Assembly (NCBI GenBank): GCA_934635045.1
Contig: CAKTZA010000027.1
Span: forward strand, 1-45,041
Origin: an uncultured Kiritimatiellota bacterium
GTDB taxonomy: Bacteria; Verrucomicrobiota; Kiritimatiellia; RFP12; UBA1067
Direction of reading: 5' to 3'
Length of the DNA: 45,041 nt
Shown here in pieces: positions 33,201-40,608 of this stretch (position 1 is the first letter of the stretch; every line of letters begins with the position of its first letter). A program made the position numbers and the translations under genes. The notes below the pieces were generated by a model, which saw only the letters and a program-made list of their open reading frames with translations, was not told the DNA's origin and searched no databases.

Positions 33201-33211
33201 ACGCACCCATC

Positions 33212-34666
33212 ATGGCACAGGAAACGAACGAATACCGCGCGCAGCGCCTCCAGTCGATGAAGGCACTCGCCGACATGGGCTACGAGCCCTACGGCTGCAA
33301 GTACGACCACGAGGACCTCGCGAAGGTCCGCGCCGAATTTGCGGAGGGCAAGTCCGTCCGCGTCGCCGGGCGCCTTCTCATGATCCGCCGCATGGGCAAG
33401 ATGAACTTCTGCACCCTGAACGACGGGACGGACCGCTTCCAGCTCATCTTCAAGCGCGACGAGCTTTCCGAGACGGCGTTCGCCGCGTTCAAGCAGCTGA
33501 ACCTCGGCGACATCGTCGGCGCGGAGGGGACGCTCTTCACGACCCAGAAGGGCGAGAAGTCGCTCGTCGTCAAGGAATGGACGATGCTCGCGAAGGCCCT
33601 GGAGCAGCCGCCGGAGAAGTTCCACGGCCTCGCCGACCAGGAAGAGTGCTACCGCCGCCGCTACGTCGACCTCATGACGAACGACGAGTCGCGCAACCGC
33701 TTCTTCACGCGCTCGCGCCTGCTGATGGAGATCCGCAAGTACCTGTGGTCGAAGGGCTTCGTCGAGGTCGAGACGCCGATCCTCCAGGACCAGGCCGGCG
33801 GCGCGGCCGCGAAGCCGTTCTACTCGCACTACAACGCGCTCGACAAGGACTGCGTCATGCGCATCGCCCCGGAGCTCTACCTGAAGCGGCTTCTCGTCGG
33901 CGGCATGAACAAGGTCTTCGAGCTCGGCAAGGACTTCCGCAACGAGGGCATCGACCGCACGCACAACCCGGAGTTCACGGTCTGCGAGATCTACGAGGCC
34001 TATGGTGACCGCACGTCGATGGAGGCGATCATGGAGGGCCTCCTGCCGCACCTCTGCGACACCGTGATCGGCAAGCGCGTCATCGAGTACGGCGAGAAGA
34101 AGGTGCCGATTGACTTCACGCCGCCCTACCGCCGCGTCGCGTACCGCGACCTCGTGAAGGAGCTGATGGGCGACGACTGGTTCGACCTCCCGTTCGAGAC
34201 GCAGCTCGCGAAGGCGAAGGCCAAGGGCAAGGAGACGGACACGAACCTGGAGCTTGACGGCGTGACGACCGAGCTCATGCTGACGCACGAGGTCTACGAC
34301 AAGCTCATCGAGCGCAACCTCATGCAGCCGACGTTCGTCATCCGCATCCCGCACGAGTTCGTGCCGCTCGCCAAGGCGTGCAAGGACGACCCGTCGCTCG
34401 TTGACGTCTTCGAGTTCGTCGTCGCGGGCCGCGAGCTCTGTCCCGGCTACACCGAGCAGAACGACCCGATCGAGCAGCGCAAGGCGCTGGAGAACCAGGC
34501 CGGCGAGGACGCGGAGAAGATCGACGAGGACTTCATCAGCGCGCTCGAATGCGGCATGCCGCCGACGGGCGGGCTCGGCTTCGGCGTCGACCGCCTCGTC
34601 ATGTTCCTGACGGGCACGGACTCGATCCGCGACGTCGTCCTCTTCCCGCAGCTGAAGCGGGCGTAA
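33212..34666 (+). CDS. lysS: Lysyl-tRNA synthetase, class II
   Basis: This 484-residue cytosolic enzyme charges tRNA-Lys. An OB-fold anticodon-binding domain (residues 45-130, VRVAGRLLMIRRMGKMNFCTL) precedes the class II core. Motif 2 is FRNEGIDRTHNPEFT near residue 247, and motif 3 is GLGFGVDRLVMFLTG near 453. Length is typical. There is no Shine-Dalgarno before the ATG; the promoter lies directly in front. A purine heptamer repeat follows the stop. Confidence 0.97.
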   Translation: MAQETNEYRAQRLQSMKALADMGYEPYGCKYDHEDLAKVRAEFAEGKSVRVAGRLLMIRRMGKMNFCTLNDGTDRFQLIFKRDELSETAFAAFKQLNLGDIVGAEGTLFTTQKGEKSLVVKEWTMLAKALEQPPEKFHGLADQEECYRRRYVDLMTNDESRNRFFTRSRLLMEIRKYLWSKGFVEVETPILQDQAGGAAAKPFYSHYNALDKDCVMRIAPELYLKRLLVGGMNKVFELGKDFRNEGIDRTHNPEFTVCEIYEAYGDRTSMEAIMEGLLPHLCDTVIGKRVIEYGEKKVPIDFTPPYRRVAYRDLVKELMGDDWFDLPFETQLAKAKAKGKETDTNLELDGVTTELMLTHEVYDKLIERNLMQPTFVIRIPHEFVPLAKACKDDPSLVDVFEFVVAGRELCPGYTEQNDPIEQRKALENQAGEDAEKIDEDFISALECGMPPTGGLGFGVDRLVMFLTGTDSIRDVVLFPQLKRA

Positions 34667-34667
34667 G

Positions 34668-34717
34668 GGGATAAGGAAGAAGTAAGAAGGAAGAAGTAAG
34701 AGGGAAAAGGGAAGAAG
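34668..34717 (+). repeat. Purine heptamer repeat between lysS and corA
   Basis: Seven heptamers in a row: GGGATAA, GGAAGAA, GTAAGAA, GGAAGAA, GTAAGAG, GGAAAAG, GGAAGAA, then G. Two 14-base units AAGGAAGAAGTAAG (34673-34686 and 34687-34700) are identical. The block ends at GTCCCGGAG, like the other copies. It fills most of the 77-base gap, and a strong Shine-Dalgarno (AAGGAGGGGG) lies between it and corA. Confidence 0.88.
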
Positions 34718-34743
34718 TCCCGGAGCAAGGAGGGGGTGCGGCA

Positions 34744-35697
34744 ATGATGTCGATCTACAGGTGGGAGAACGGCGGACTTCGCGAGATGTCCGAGTTCTCG
34801 GTGTCCTGCTGGATCAACCTCGTCGACCCCTCGACGACCGAGCTGGAGGCCGTCCTCTCGTACAGCCAGGTGCCGCGCGACTTCCTGACCGACCCCCTCG
34901 ACGCGGGGGAGCGTCCGCGCTTCGACTACGAGGACGACGCCTCGCTCCTCATCGTCCACGTGCCGATGCCGATTCCGCCGGAGGACGAGGAGGAGGCCGT
35001 CTCGCCGTACCGCACGGTGCCGCTCGGCATCATCCTCTCGGGCGCGTCCGTCATCACCGTCTGCAGCGCGCAGACGCCCGTGACGACGGCGTTCCTCGAC
35101 CAGATCCGCCGCGTCTGCCCGCCGTCCGACAAGTACCGCTTCGCGTTCCGCCTCCTCTGGCACGCGGGCGTCCTCTTCCTCCGGTACATCAACGACATCC
35201 ACAACCGCACGACGACGCTGGAGGACGAGCTTCACGAGTCGATCTCGAACGAGGTGCTGCTGAAGATGTTCCAGATCGAGAAGACGCTCGTCTACTTCAC
35301 GACGTCGCTCAAGGCCGACACGATCGCCCTCGCGCGCGCGAACACGGCGCGGCAGCTGACGCTCTCGGAGGACGATCGCGACTACCTGGAGGACGCGATG
35401 GTCGAGTACCAGCAGGCGCTGGAGACGGCGACGATCCACGCGAACATCCTGAACGGCACGCTCGACACGTTCGCCTCGCTCATCAACAACAACCTGAACA
35501 ACGTGATGAAGTACCTGACGGCGGCGACGATCTTCCTCGCCGTGCCGACGCTCGTCGCGTCGCTCTACGGCATGAACATCGCGCTGCCGTTCCAGAACAA
35601 CGCGAACGCCTTTGCGCTCGTGATGGGCGTCTCGGGCCTCCTCGCGGCCGTTCTCGCGGCGGTCTTCATGTTCCTCTCCCACAAGCGGAAGTTCTGA
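34744..35697 (+). CDS. corA: CorA-family divalent metal ion transporter
   Basis: This is a 317-residue inner-membrane Mg2+ (or Co2+/Ni2+) channel of the CorA family. It has a large N-terminal cytosolic domain, a long helix (about residues 170-255), and two C-terminal membrane helices (about 257-278 and 290-312). The family signature YGMN lies between them (SLYGMNIALPF), and the short tail SHKRKF is basic. Length and layout are typical. It starts at the first of two ATGs, after AAGGAGGGGG. Confidence 0.93.
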   Translation: MMSIYRWENGGLREMSEFSVSCWINLVDPSTTELEAVLSYSQVPRDFLTDPLDAGERPRFDYEDDASLLIVHVPMPIPPEDEEEAVSPYRTVPLGIILSGASVITVCSAQTPVTTAFLDQIRRVCPPSDKYRFAFRLLWHAGVLFLRYINDIHNRTTTLEDELHESISNEVLLKMFQIEKTLVYFTTSLKADTIALARANTARQLTLSEDDRDYLEDAMVEYQQALETATIHANILNGTLDTFASLINNNLNNVMKYLTAATIFLAVPTLVASLYGMNIALPFQNNANAFALVMGVSGLLAAVLAAVFMFLSHKRKF

Positions 35698-35708
35698 CGC
35701 GCCCGCAA

Positions 35709-35735
35709 TTTCCGGGTCGGTTCCCGATTCGGAAA
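35709..35735 (+). terminator. Strong hairpin after corA
   Basis: TTTCCGGGTCGG pairs with CCGATTCGGAAA across a three-base TTC loop (12 pairs, two of them G-T), 11 bases after the corA stop. No T run follows, so it may protect the mRNA end or slow polymerase rather than act as a full intrinsic terminator. Confidence 0.5.
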
Positions 35736-35750
35736 ATCTATGCTGAATTG

Positions 35751-35773
35751 TTATGGGATGCTGATTCCCATAA
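35751..35773. promoter_or_regulatory. Inverted repeat next to the -35 of the Dxs-like gene
   Basis: TTATGGGA and TCCCATAA form a perfect eight-base inverted repeat around TGCTGAT. The right arm ends exactly one base before the TTGACA -35 at 35774, where a repressor or activator site would lie. Confidence 0.45.
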
Positions 35774-35803
35774 TTGACAGTTCTACGTCGCGTGTGCTAT
35801 ACT
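35774..35803 (+). promoter_or_regulatory. Full sigma-70 promoter of the Dxs-like gene
   Basis: TTGACA (35774-35779), an 18-base spacer ending in TGC, and TATACT (35798-35803). The leader is about 30 bases with AGAAGGA before the ATG at 35841. Confidence 0.75.
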
Positions 35804-35840
35804 ACGCGGTGCTTGATTTCACCAGTAGAAGGAAAACTGC

Positions 35841-37607
35841 ATGATGTTCGATCTCATGTCCATCAAGGGCCCCTCCGACGTGAAGGCCGTTCCGGCGGAG
35901 AAAGTCAACGACCTCTGCGACGCGATGCGCCAGGCGCTCATCGTCCGCGCCTCGAAGCACACGGGGCACGTCGGCCCCAACCTCGGCTTCGTCGAGGCGG
36001 CCGTCGCCCTGCACCGCGTGTTCGACTCGCCGACCGACAAGATCGTGTTCGACGTCTCGCACCAGTGCTATCCGCACAAAATGCTGACGGGGCGCATGCG
36101 GGCCTACGTGGACGAGGCGCACTACGACGACGTGTCGGGCTACACCGAGCCATCTGAATCGCCGCATGACCACTTCATCGTCGGGCACACGGCGACGAGC
36201 GTTTCGCTTGCGACGGGCCTCGCCAAGGCGCGCGACCTGCGTGGCGAGACGTTCAACGTGATCGCCGTCATCGGCGACGGGTCGCTCTCGGGCGGCGAGG
36301 CGTTCGAGGGCCTCAACAACGCGGCCGAGCAGGGCACGAACCTCATCGTCGTCTTCAACGACAACCAGATGTCCATTGCCGAGCCGCACGGCGGCTTCTA
36401 CAAGTCCATCGACCGTCTGCGCGCGACGAATGGCGAAGACCCCTGCAACTTCTTCAAGGCGCTCGGCTTCGACTATGTGTACGTCGCGGACGGCAACGAC
36501 GAGGCCGCCGTCGAGGCGGCGTTCCGCCGTGTGAAGGACGCGCCGCATCCGGTCGTCGTGCACCTCAACACGGAGAAGGGCCACGGCTGGCAGCCCGCCG
36601 TCGCGAACAAGGAGGCGTGGCACTGGGGCATGGCGCCGTTCGACCCCGTGACGGGCGCGCCGCTCAATCCGCCGCCCGCCTGGGACGGCTGGATCGGGAG
36701 CCGCTTCGCCGACCACCTGCTCGCGAAGATGGCCGCCGACCCGAAGGTCGTCGTCATCAACGCCGCCGTGCCCGCAATGCTCGGCTTCACGAAGGACAAG
36801 CGCGCGAAGGCCGGGAAGCAGTTCGTGGACGTCGGCATCTGCGAGGAGCACGCCGTCGCGTTCGCGAGCGCGATCGCCAAGGGCGGCGCGAAGCCCGTGT
36901 ACAGCGTCGTCTCGACGTTCGTCCAGCGCGCCTACGACCAGCTGAGCCAGGATCTCGCGATCAACGACAACCCGGCGACGATCGTCGTCACGACGGGCGG
37001 CGTCGGTGCGATGAACGACGTCACGCACCTCTGCTGGTTCGACATTCCGCTCCTCGCGAACATCCCGAACCTCGTCTACCTCTGTCCGACGAGCGAAAAG
37101 GAATACTTCGCGATGCTCGACTGGTCCATCGACCACACGCAGCACCCGGTCGCGATCCGCGAGCCGTCGAACGGCGTGCGGGCGAACGACGTCGAAGTCC
37201 TTTCGGACTATTCGGGGCCGATCCGCTATGACGTCACGCGGCGCGGACGGGATGTCGCGATTCTCGGCCTCGGCAACTTCTACAAGTTGGCTACGGAACT
37301 CGCGGACGCGCTCGCGGCGAAGGGCGTCGCGGCGACGCTCGTCAATCCGCGTGTTGCGTCGGAACTGGACGTGGCGACGCTGGACGGGCTGAAGGCCGAC
37401 CACCGCCTTGTTGTCACGCTGGAGGACGGCGTGATCGACGGCGGCTTCGGCGAGAAGGTCGCGCGGCACTTCGGCACAAGCGACATGAAGGTGCTCGTGC
37501 GCGGCGTGGCGAAGACGTTCGCCGACCGCTACGACGTCGAGGAACTCCTTTCAGCGAACCGCCTCACCGTGCCGCAGCTCGTGGCGGACGTCATGGCGCT
37601 GAATTAA
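35841..37607 (+). CDS. Dxs-like transketolase-family paralog
   Basis: This is a 588-residue TPP enzyme related to 1-deoxyxylulose-5-phosphate synthase. The N-terminal features are DXS-like (KHTGHVGPNLG, VFDVSHQCYPHKMLTGR, GDGSLSGGEAFEGLNN), as are VGICEEHAVAFASA and STFVQRAYDQ. But where DXS has a D-x-G-x-THQG stretch, this protein reads TTGGVGAMNDVTHLCWFDIP, so the acceptor side of the active site differs. The canonical dxs is at 9286. It may act on another aldehyde or sugar phosphate. A promoter with an adjacent inverted repeat suggests regulation, and the Fe-S redox genes follow at once. ATG 35844 is an alternative start. Confidence 0.8.
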   Translation: MMFDLMSIKGPSDVKAVPAEKVNDLCDAMRQALIVRASKHTGHVGPNLGFVEAAVALHRVFDSPTDKIVFDVSHQCYPHKMLTGRMRAYVDEAHYDDVSGYTEPSESPHDHFIVGHTATSVSLATGLAKARDLRGETFNVIAVIGDGSLSGGEAFEGLNNAAEQGTNLIVVFNDNQMSIAEPHGGFYKSIDRLRATNGEDPCNFFKALGFDYVYVADGNDEAAVEAAFRRVKDAPHPVVVHLNTEKGHGWQPAVANKEAWHWGMAPFDPVTGAPLNPPPAWDGWIGSRFADHLLAKMAADPKVVVINAAVPAMLGFTKDKRAKAGKQFVDVGICEEHAVAFASAIAKGGAKPVYSVVSTFVQRAYDQLSQDLAINDNPATIVVTTGGVGAMNDVTHLCWFDIPLLANIPNLVYLCPTSEKEYFAMLDWSIDHTQHPVAIREPSNGVRANDVEVLSDYSGPIRYDVTRRGRDVAILGLGNFYKLATELADALAAKGVAATLVNPRVASELDVATLDGLKADHRLVVTLEDGVIDGGFGEKVARHFGTSDMKVLVRGVAKTFADRYDVEELLSANRLTVPQLVADVMALN

Positions 37608-37629
37608 CCACCAAGAGAGGGAATCGACG

Positions 37630-38886
37630 ATGATGACATCGCGCTACACGGTTGACGGGAAACGAGTGTCGCTGCTCGGCTACGGGGCGATGCGGCTGCC
37701 GACGACGGACGGCGGCCACGCGAACAACTATGTCAAGGAGGGCTACACTGCCTCGGCCATCGACCAGGCGCTCCTGAACCGACAGGTGAAGACGCTCTTG
37801 GACGCGGGCGTCACCTACTTCGACACGTCGCCCGCCTACTGCCGCGGCGAGTCGGAGGCCGCGCTCGGCACGGCCCTGAAGGCGAGCGGCTACGCCCGCA
37901 AGGACTACATCATCGCGACGAAGCTCTCGAACTTCGCGCCGCAGCAGTATCCGCTCGCGGCCTGCAAGAAGATGTTCGAGCGCTCCCTCAAGTTCCTCCA
38001 GACGGACTACATCGACAATTACCTCCTCCATTCCGTCGGCAACGGCAACGGCTTCGAGACGTTCTCGAAGCGCTACGTCGAGAACGGCGCGGCGGACTGG
38101 TGCGCGGAGCTCCGGGCGCAGGGGCGCATCAAGAATCTCGGCTTCTCCTACCACGGCGCGAAAGCGGCGCTTGACTGGTGCCTCGAACGCCATGACAAGT
38201 ACAAGTGGGACTTCGTGCAGATCCAGATGAACTACGTCGACTGGCGGCACGCGAAGGAGGTGAACGCGCGGAACCTCGACGCGCAGTATCTCTACGAGAC
38301 GCTCGCGAAGATGGACATCCCCGTCGTCATCATGGAACCGCTGCTCGGCGGCCGCCTCGCGCGCTACAACTACGCGCTCGCGCAGACGCTGACGCCGCTC
38401 GACCCGGAGGCGACGCTCGCGAAGTGGGCCCTGCGCTTCTGCGGCACGTTCCCGAAGGTGATGACCGTCCTGTCGGGCATGACGCGGATGGAGCACATCG
38501 AGGAGAACCTCGCGACGTTCTCGCCGCTCAAGCCGTGCAGCGACGCCGAGCTGGCCGCGCTGGAGCGCGCGGCGCAGGCGTATCTCAAGCTGGACACGAT
38601 TCCGTGCAACAGCTGCAACTACTGCATGCCGTGCCCCTACGGGCTCGACATCGTCGCGCTCCTGCAGTTCCGCAACGCCATCCTCTCCGCGCCGACGCAG
38701 CCGTCCGCGAAGGAGGTGCTGCGGGCTTACGCGAAGGCCGTGCCGGAGGAGCTGCGCCGCGCCGACCACTGCACGGGGTGCGGCCGTTGCTCGCCGCACT
38801 GTCCGCAGTCGATCAACATCCCGCGCGAGATCGCGGCCATCGACGAGTGGATCGACGCGCTCAAGAACCAGGAGGTCGCGAAATGA
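37630..38886 (+). CDS. Aldo/keto reductase with C-terminal 4Fe-4S domain
   Basis: This is a 418-residue protein. Residues 1-310 or so are an aldo/keto reductase barrel (LLGYGAMRLP, YFDTSPAY with the catalytic Asp and Tyr, IATKL with Lys, LLHSV with His). Residues 335-418 hold two cysteine clusters, CNSCNYCMPCPYG and CTGCGRCSPHCPQ, each able to carry a 4Fe-4S centre. This architecture is known in anaerobes, where the physiological substrate is mostly undefined. The stop overlaps the start of the next gene by four bases; its partner is likely the membrane ferredoxin encoded there. Confidence 0.9.
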   Translation: MMTSRYTVDGKRVSLLGYGAMRLPTTDGGHANNYVKEGYTASAIDQALLNRQVKTLLDAGVTYFDTSPAYCRGESEAALGTALKASGYARKDYIIATKLSNFAPQQYPLAACKKMFERSLKFLQTDYIDNYLLHSVGNGNGFETFSKRYVENGAADWCAELRAQGRIKNLGFSYHGAKAALDWCLERHDKYKWDFVQIQMNYVDWRHAKEVNARNLDAQYLYETLAKMDIPVVIMEPLLGGRLARYNYALAQTLTPLDPEATLAKWALRFCGTFPKVMTVLSGMTRMEHIEENLATFSPLKPCSDAELAALERAAQAYLKLDTIPCNSCNYCMPCPYGLDIVALLQFRNAILSAPTQPSAKEVLRAYAKAVPEELRRADHCTGCGRCSPHCPQSINIPREIAAIDEWIDALKNQEVAK

Positions 38887-40544
38887 AAATGAAGAAGAAT
38901 CTTCTGCGGCTGTTGGCGATGGGGTCGCTTGCCGCTGTCTGTGGCGCGTTCTACGGACTCCCCACGGCAAAGGCGCTGCGCATTCAGCCGACGCCGACGC
39001 TCGTCTTCCTCGTCGTCCTGCTGCTGACGCCGCTTGTCGGGCGCTTCTTCTGCGCCTGGCTGTGTCCGCTCGGCGTGCTGCAAAGCGTCGCGAACGCCGT
39101 CACGCATCCGAAGACGCACGTCCGCCGCGTCTGCACGCGCCTCCCCGAGACGAAGGCCCAGCGCGTCGTCCGCTGGAGCGTTTTCGCGCTCGCGGCGGCG
39201 CTGATCGCGCTCGGCCTCGGCACGCTCGGCTGGGCGGTGACGCCGTATGCGATCCTCGGCAAGGCTTTGGTCGGCTTCGTGCCGGGCGTCGTGCTCGCGG
39301 TGGCCGTCCTCGCCTTCGCGGCAGTCGGGTCGGGGCGCCTCTGGTGCAACTGGGTCTGTCCGATGGGGACGCTCTTCAACCTGCTCGCGCAGAAGGCGCG
39401 CCATCCGCACAAGATTGACCTGAAGGATGGGTGCGGCAACTGCCGCAAGTGCTTCGCCGTGCCGAAGAAGCCGTCCGCGCAGCCGAAACCGACGGCATCT
39501 GCCGCCGCACCCGCCGAGGGCGTGACGCGGCGCGCCGTCGTGGCGGGCATGGGCGCGCTGGCGGCGGCCGATCTCGTCGGCGAGGAGAAGACGGTGGACG
39601 GCGGCTACGCGCCGATTTCGCTGCCCGGCGTGCCGGCGCGTCCGGCGGAGGTCCTGCCGCCCGGTGCGGTGGATCGCGCGCTTTTCAACCGGATCTGCGT
39701 CGGTTGCGACGCCTGCATCGCGGCGTGTCCCGAGCAGTGCCTTGTGCCGTCGACGTCCCTCAAGACGTTCGGACAGCCGAAGATGGACTTCCGCCGCAGC
39801 CACTGTCGCGTGGCGTGTCCGCAGAAGTGCGCGGCGGCGTGTCCGGCGGGCGCGCTGAAGGTGCTGGACCACGTGGCGCGGCGCGACATCCACATGGGCC
39901 ACGCGATTTGGCAGAAGGACCGCTGCCTGCGCGCGACGGAGGGCGTGCCGTGCACGGCGTGCTCGCGCAAGTGCCCGGTCAAGGCGATCACGCTCGTCGA
40001 CAACGTGCCGGTCGTGGATCGCGAAATCTGCATCGGCTGTGGCGCGTGCGAGCACGTCTGTCCGGCGCGTCCGCTCCCGGCGATCTTCGTCAAGGGCTTC
40101 GAGCGTCAGCGCGTGGTGCGTCCGTTCGGTGCCGAGGAGCTGGTGGCGGAGATGAAGGGGCTCGTCCTGCGCGGCGAGGCGGCGGCCGTCACGGCGACGG
40201 GCGGCGTGATCGGCGCGCGCGCAAGCGGACGCGGCGTGCGTCCGCTCCTGACGCTCTTGGACGATGGCAAGTTGCGCGGCGCGGTCGTCGTGGACAAGGT
40301 GATCGGGCGCGCGGCGGCGGCGATCTGCATTGTCGGCGGGGCGGGCCGCGTCCACGGGCTCCTCATGAGCGAAGAGGCGAAGGAACTCCTCGCGGCGCAC
40401 GGCGTGCGCGCGTCGGGCGACCGCCTCGTGCCGAAGATCCTGAACCGCGACCTGAATGCGTCGTGTCCGCTGGAGGCGCGCGTTTCCGCCGAGACGGAGC
40501 CTCAGAAGATGGTCGCGGCGCTGCGGGCGTTTTCCGGAGGCTGA
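38883..40544 (+). CDS. NapH-like membrane ferredoxin fused to NapG-like 4Fe-4S domain and DUF1893
   Basis: This is a 553-residue membrane electron-transfer protein. Residues 1-185 contain about four membrane helices and the paired NapH/RnfD-associated motifs FFCAWLCPLG and LWCNWVCPMG. A CGNCRKC cluster follows. Residues 215-235 look like an internal Tat-type signal (TRRAVVAGMGALAAADLVG). Residues 265-415 are a NapG-like domain with CVGCDACIAACP, CRVACPQKCAAACP, CTACSRKCP and CIGCGACEHVCP. Residues 425-553 match DUF1893 (TM1506-like; LLTLLDDGKLRGAVVVDKVIGRAAAA, CPLEARV), a deaminase-like fold of unknown role. Three parts that are normally separate are joined. It is likely to pass electrons with the Fe-S aldo/keto reductase upstream. 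Confidence 0.82.
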   Translation: MKMKKNLLRLLAMGSLAAVCGAFYGLPTAKALRIQPTPTLVFLVVLLLTPLVGRFFCAWLCPLGVLQSVANAVTHPKTHVRRVCTRLPETKAQRVVRWSVFALAAALIALGLGTLGWAVTPYAILGKALVGFVPGVVLAVAVLAFAAVGSGRLWCNWVCPMGTLFNLLAQKARHPHKIDLKDGCGNCRKCFAVPKKPSAQPKPTASAAAPAEGVTRRAVVAGMGALAAADLVGEEKTVDGGYAPISLPGVPARPAEVLPPGAVDRALFNRICVGCDACIAACPEQCLVPSTSLKTFGQPKMDFRRSHCRVACPQKCAAACPAGALKVLDHVARRDIHMGHAIWQKDRCLRATEGVPCTACSRKCPVKAITLVDNVPVVDREICIGCGACEHVCPARPLPAIFVKGFERQRVVRPFGAEELVAEMKGLVLRGEAAAVTATGGVIGARASGRGVRPLLTLLDDGKLRGAVVVDKVIGRAAAAICIVGGAGRVHGLLMSEEAKELLAAHGVRASGDRLVPKILNRDLNASCPLEARVSAETEPQKMVAALRAFSGG

Positions 40545-40551
40545 GACAATA

Positions 40552-40560
40552 TGCTATAAT
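40552..40560 (+). promoter_or_regulatory. Extended -10 promoter of glgP
   Basis: TGC-TATAAT lies seven bases after the previous stop. The leader is about 42 bases, with a weak GAAAGAGA before the ATG at 40609. No clear -35. Confidence 0.6.
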
Positions 40561-40608
40561 ATCCGCCCAAAACGAAGATTGGCGACCACTGCCGAAAGAG
40601 ACAAGAAC

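Noticed and set aside
33194..34744. A 516-codon minus frame beginning with hydrophobic FLLPSYFFL-type sequence
   Set aside because: The hydrophobic part is just the complement of the purine heptamer repeat and the rest is antisense lysS. It is not a signal peptide.
9286..37607. The two Dxs-type genes as a recent duplication
   Set aside because: They differ in most positions, in length and in key motifs, so they are ancient paralogs.
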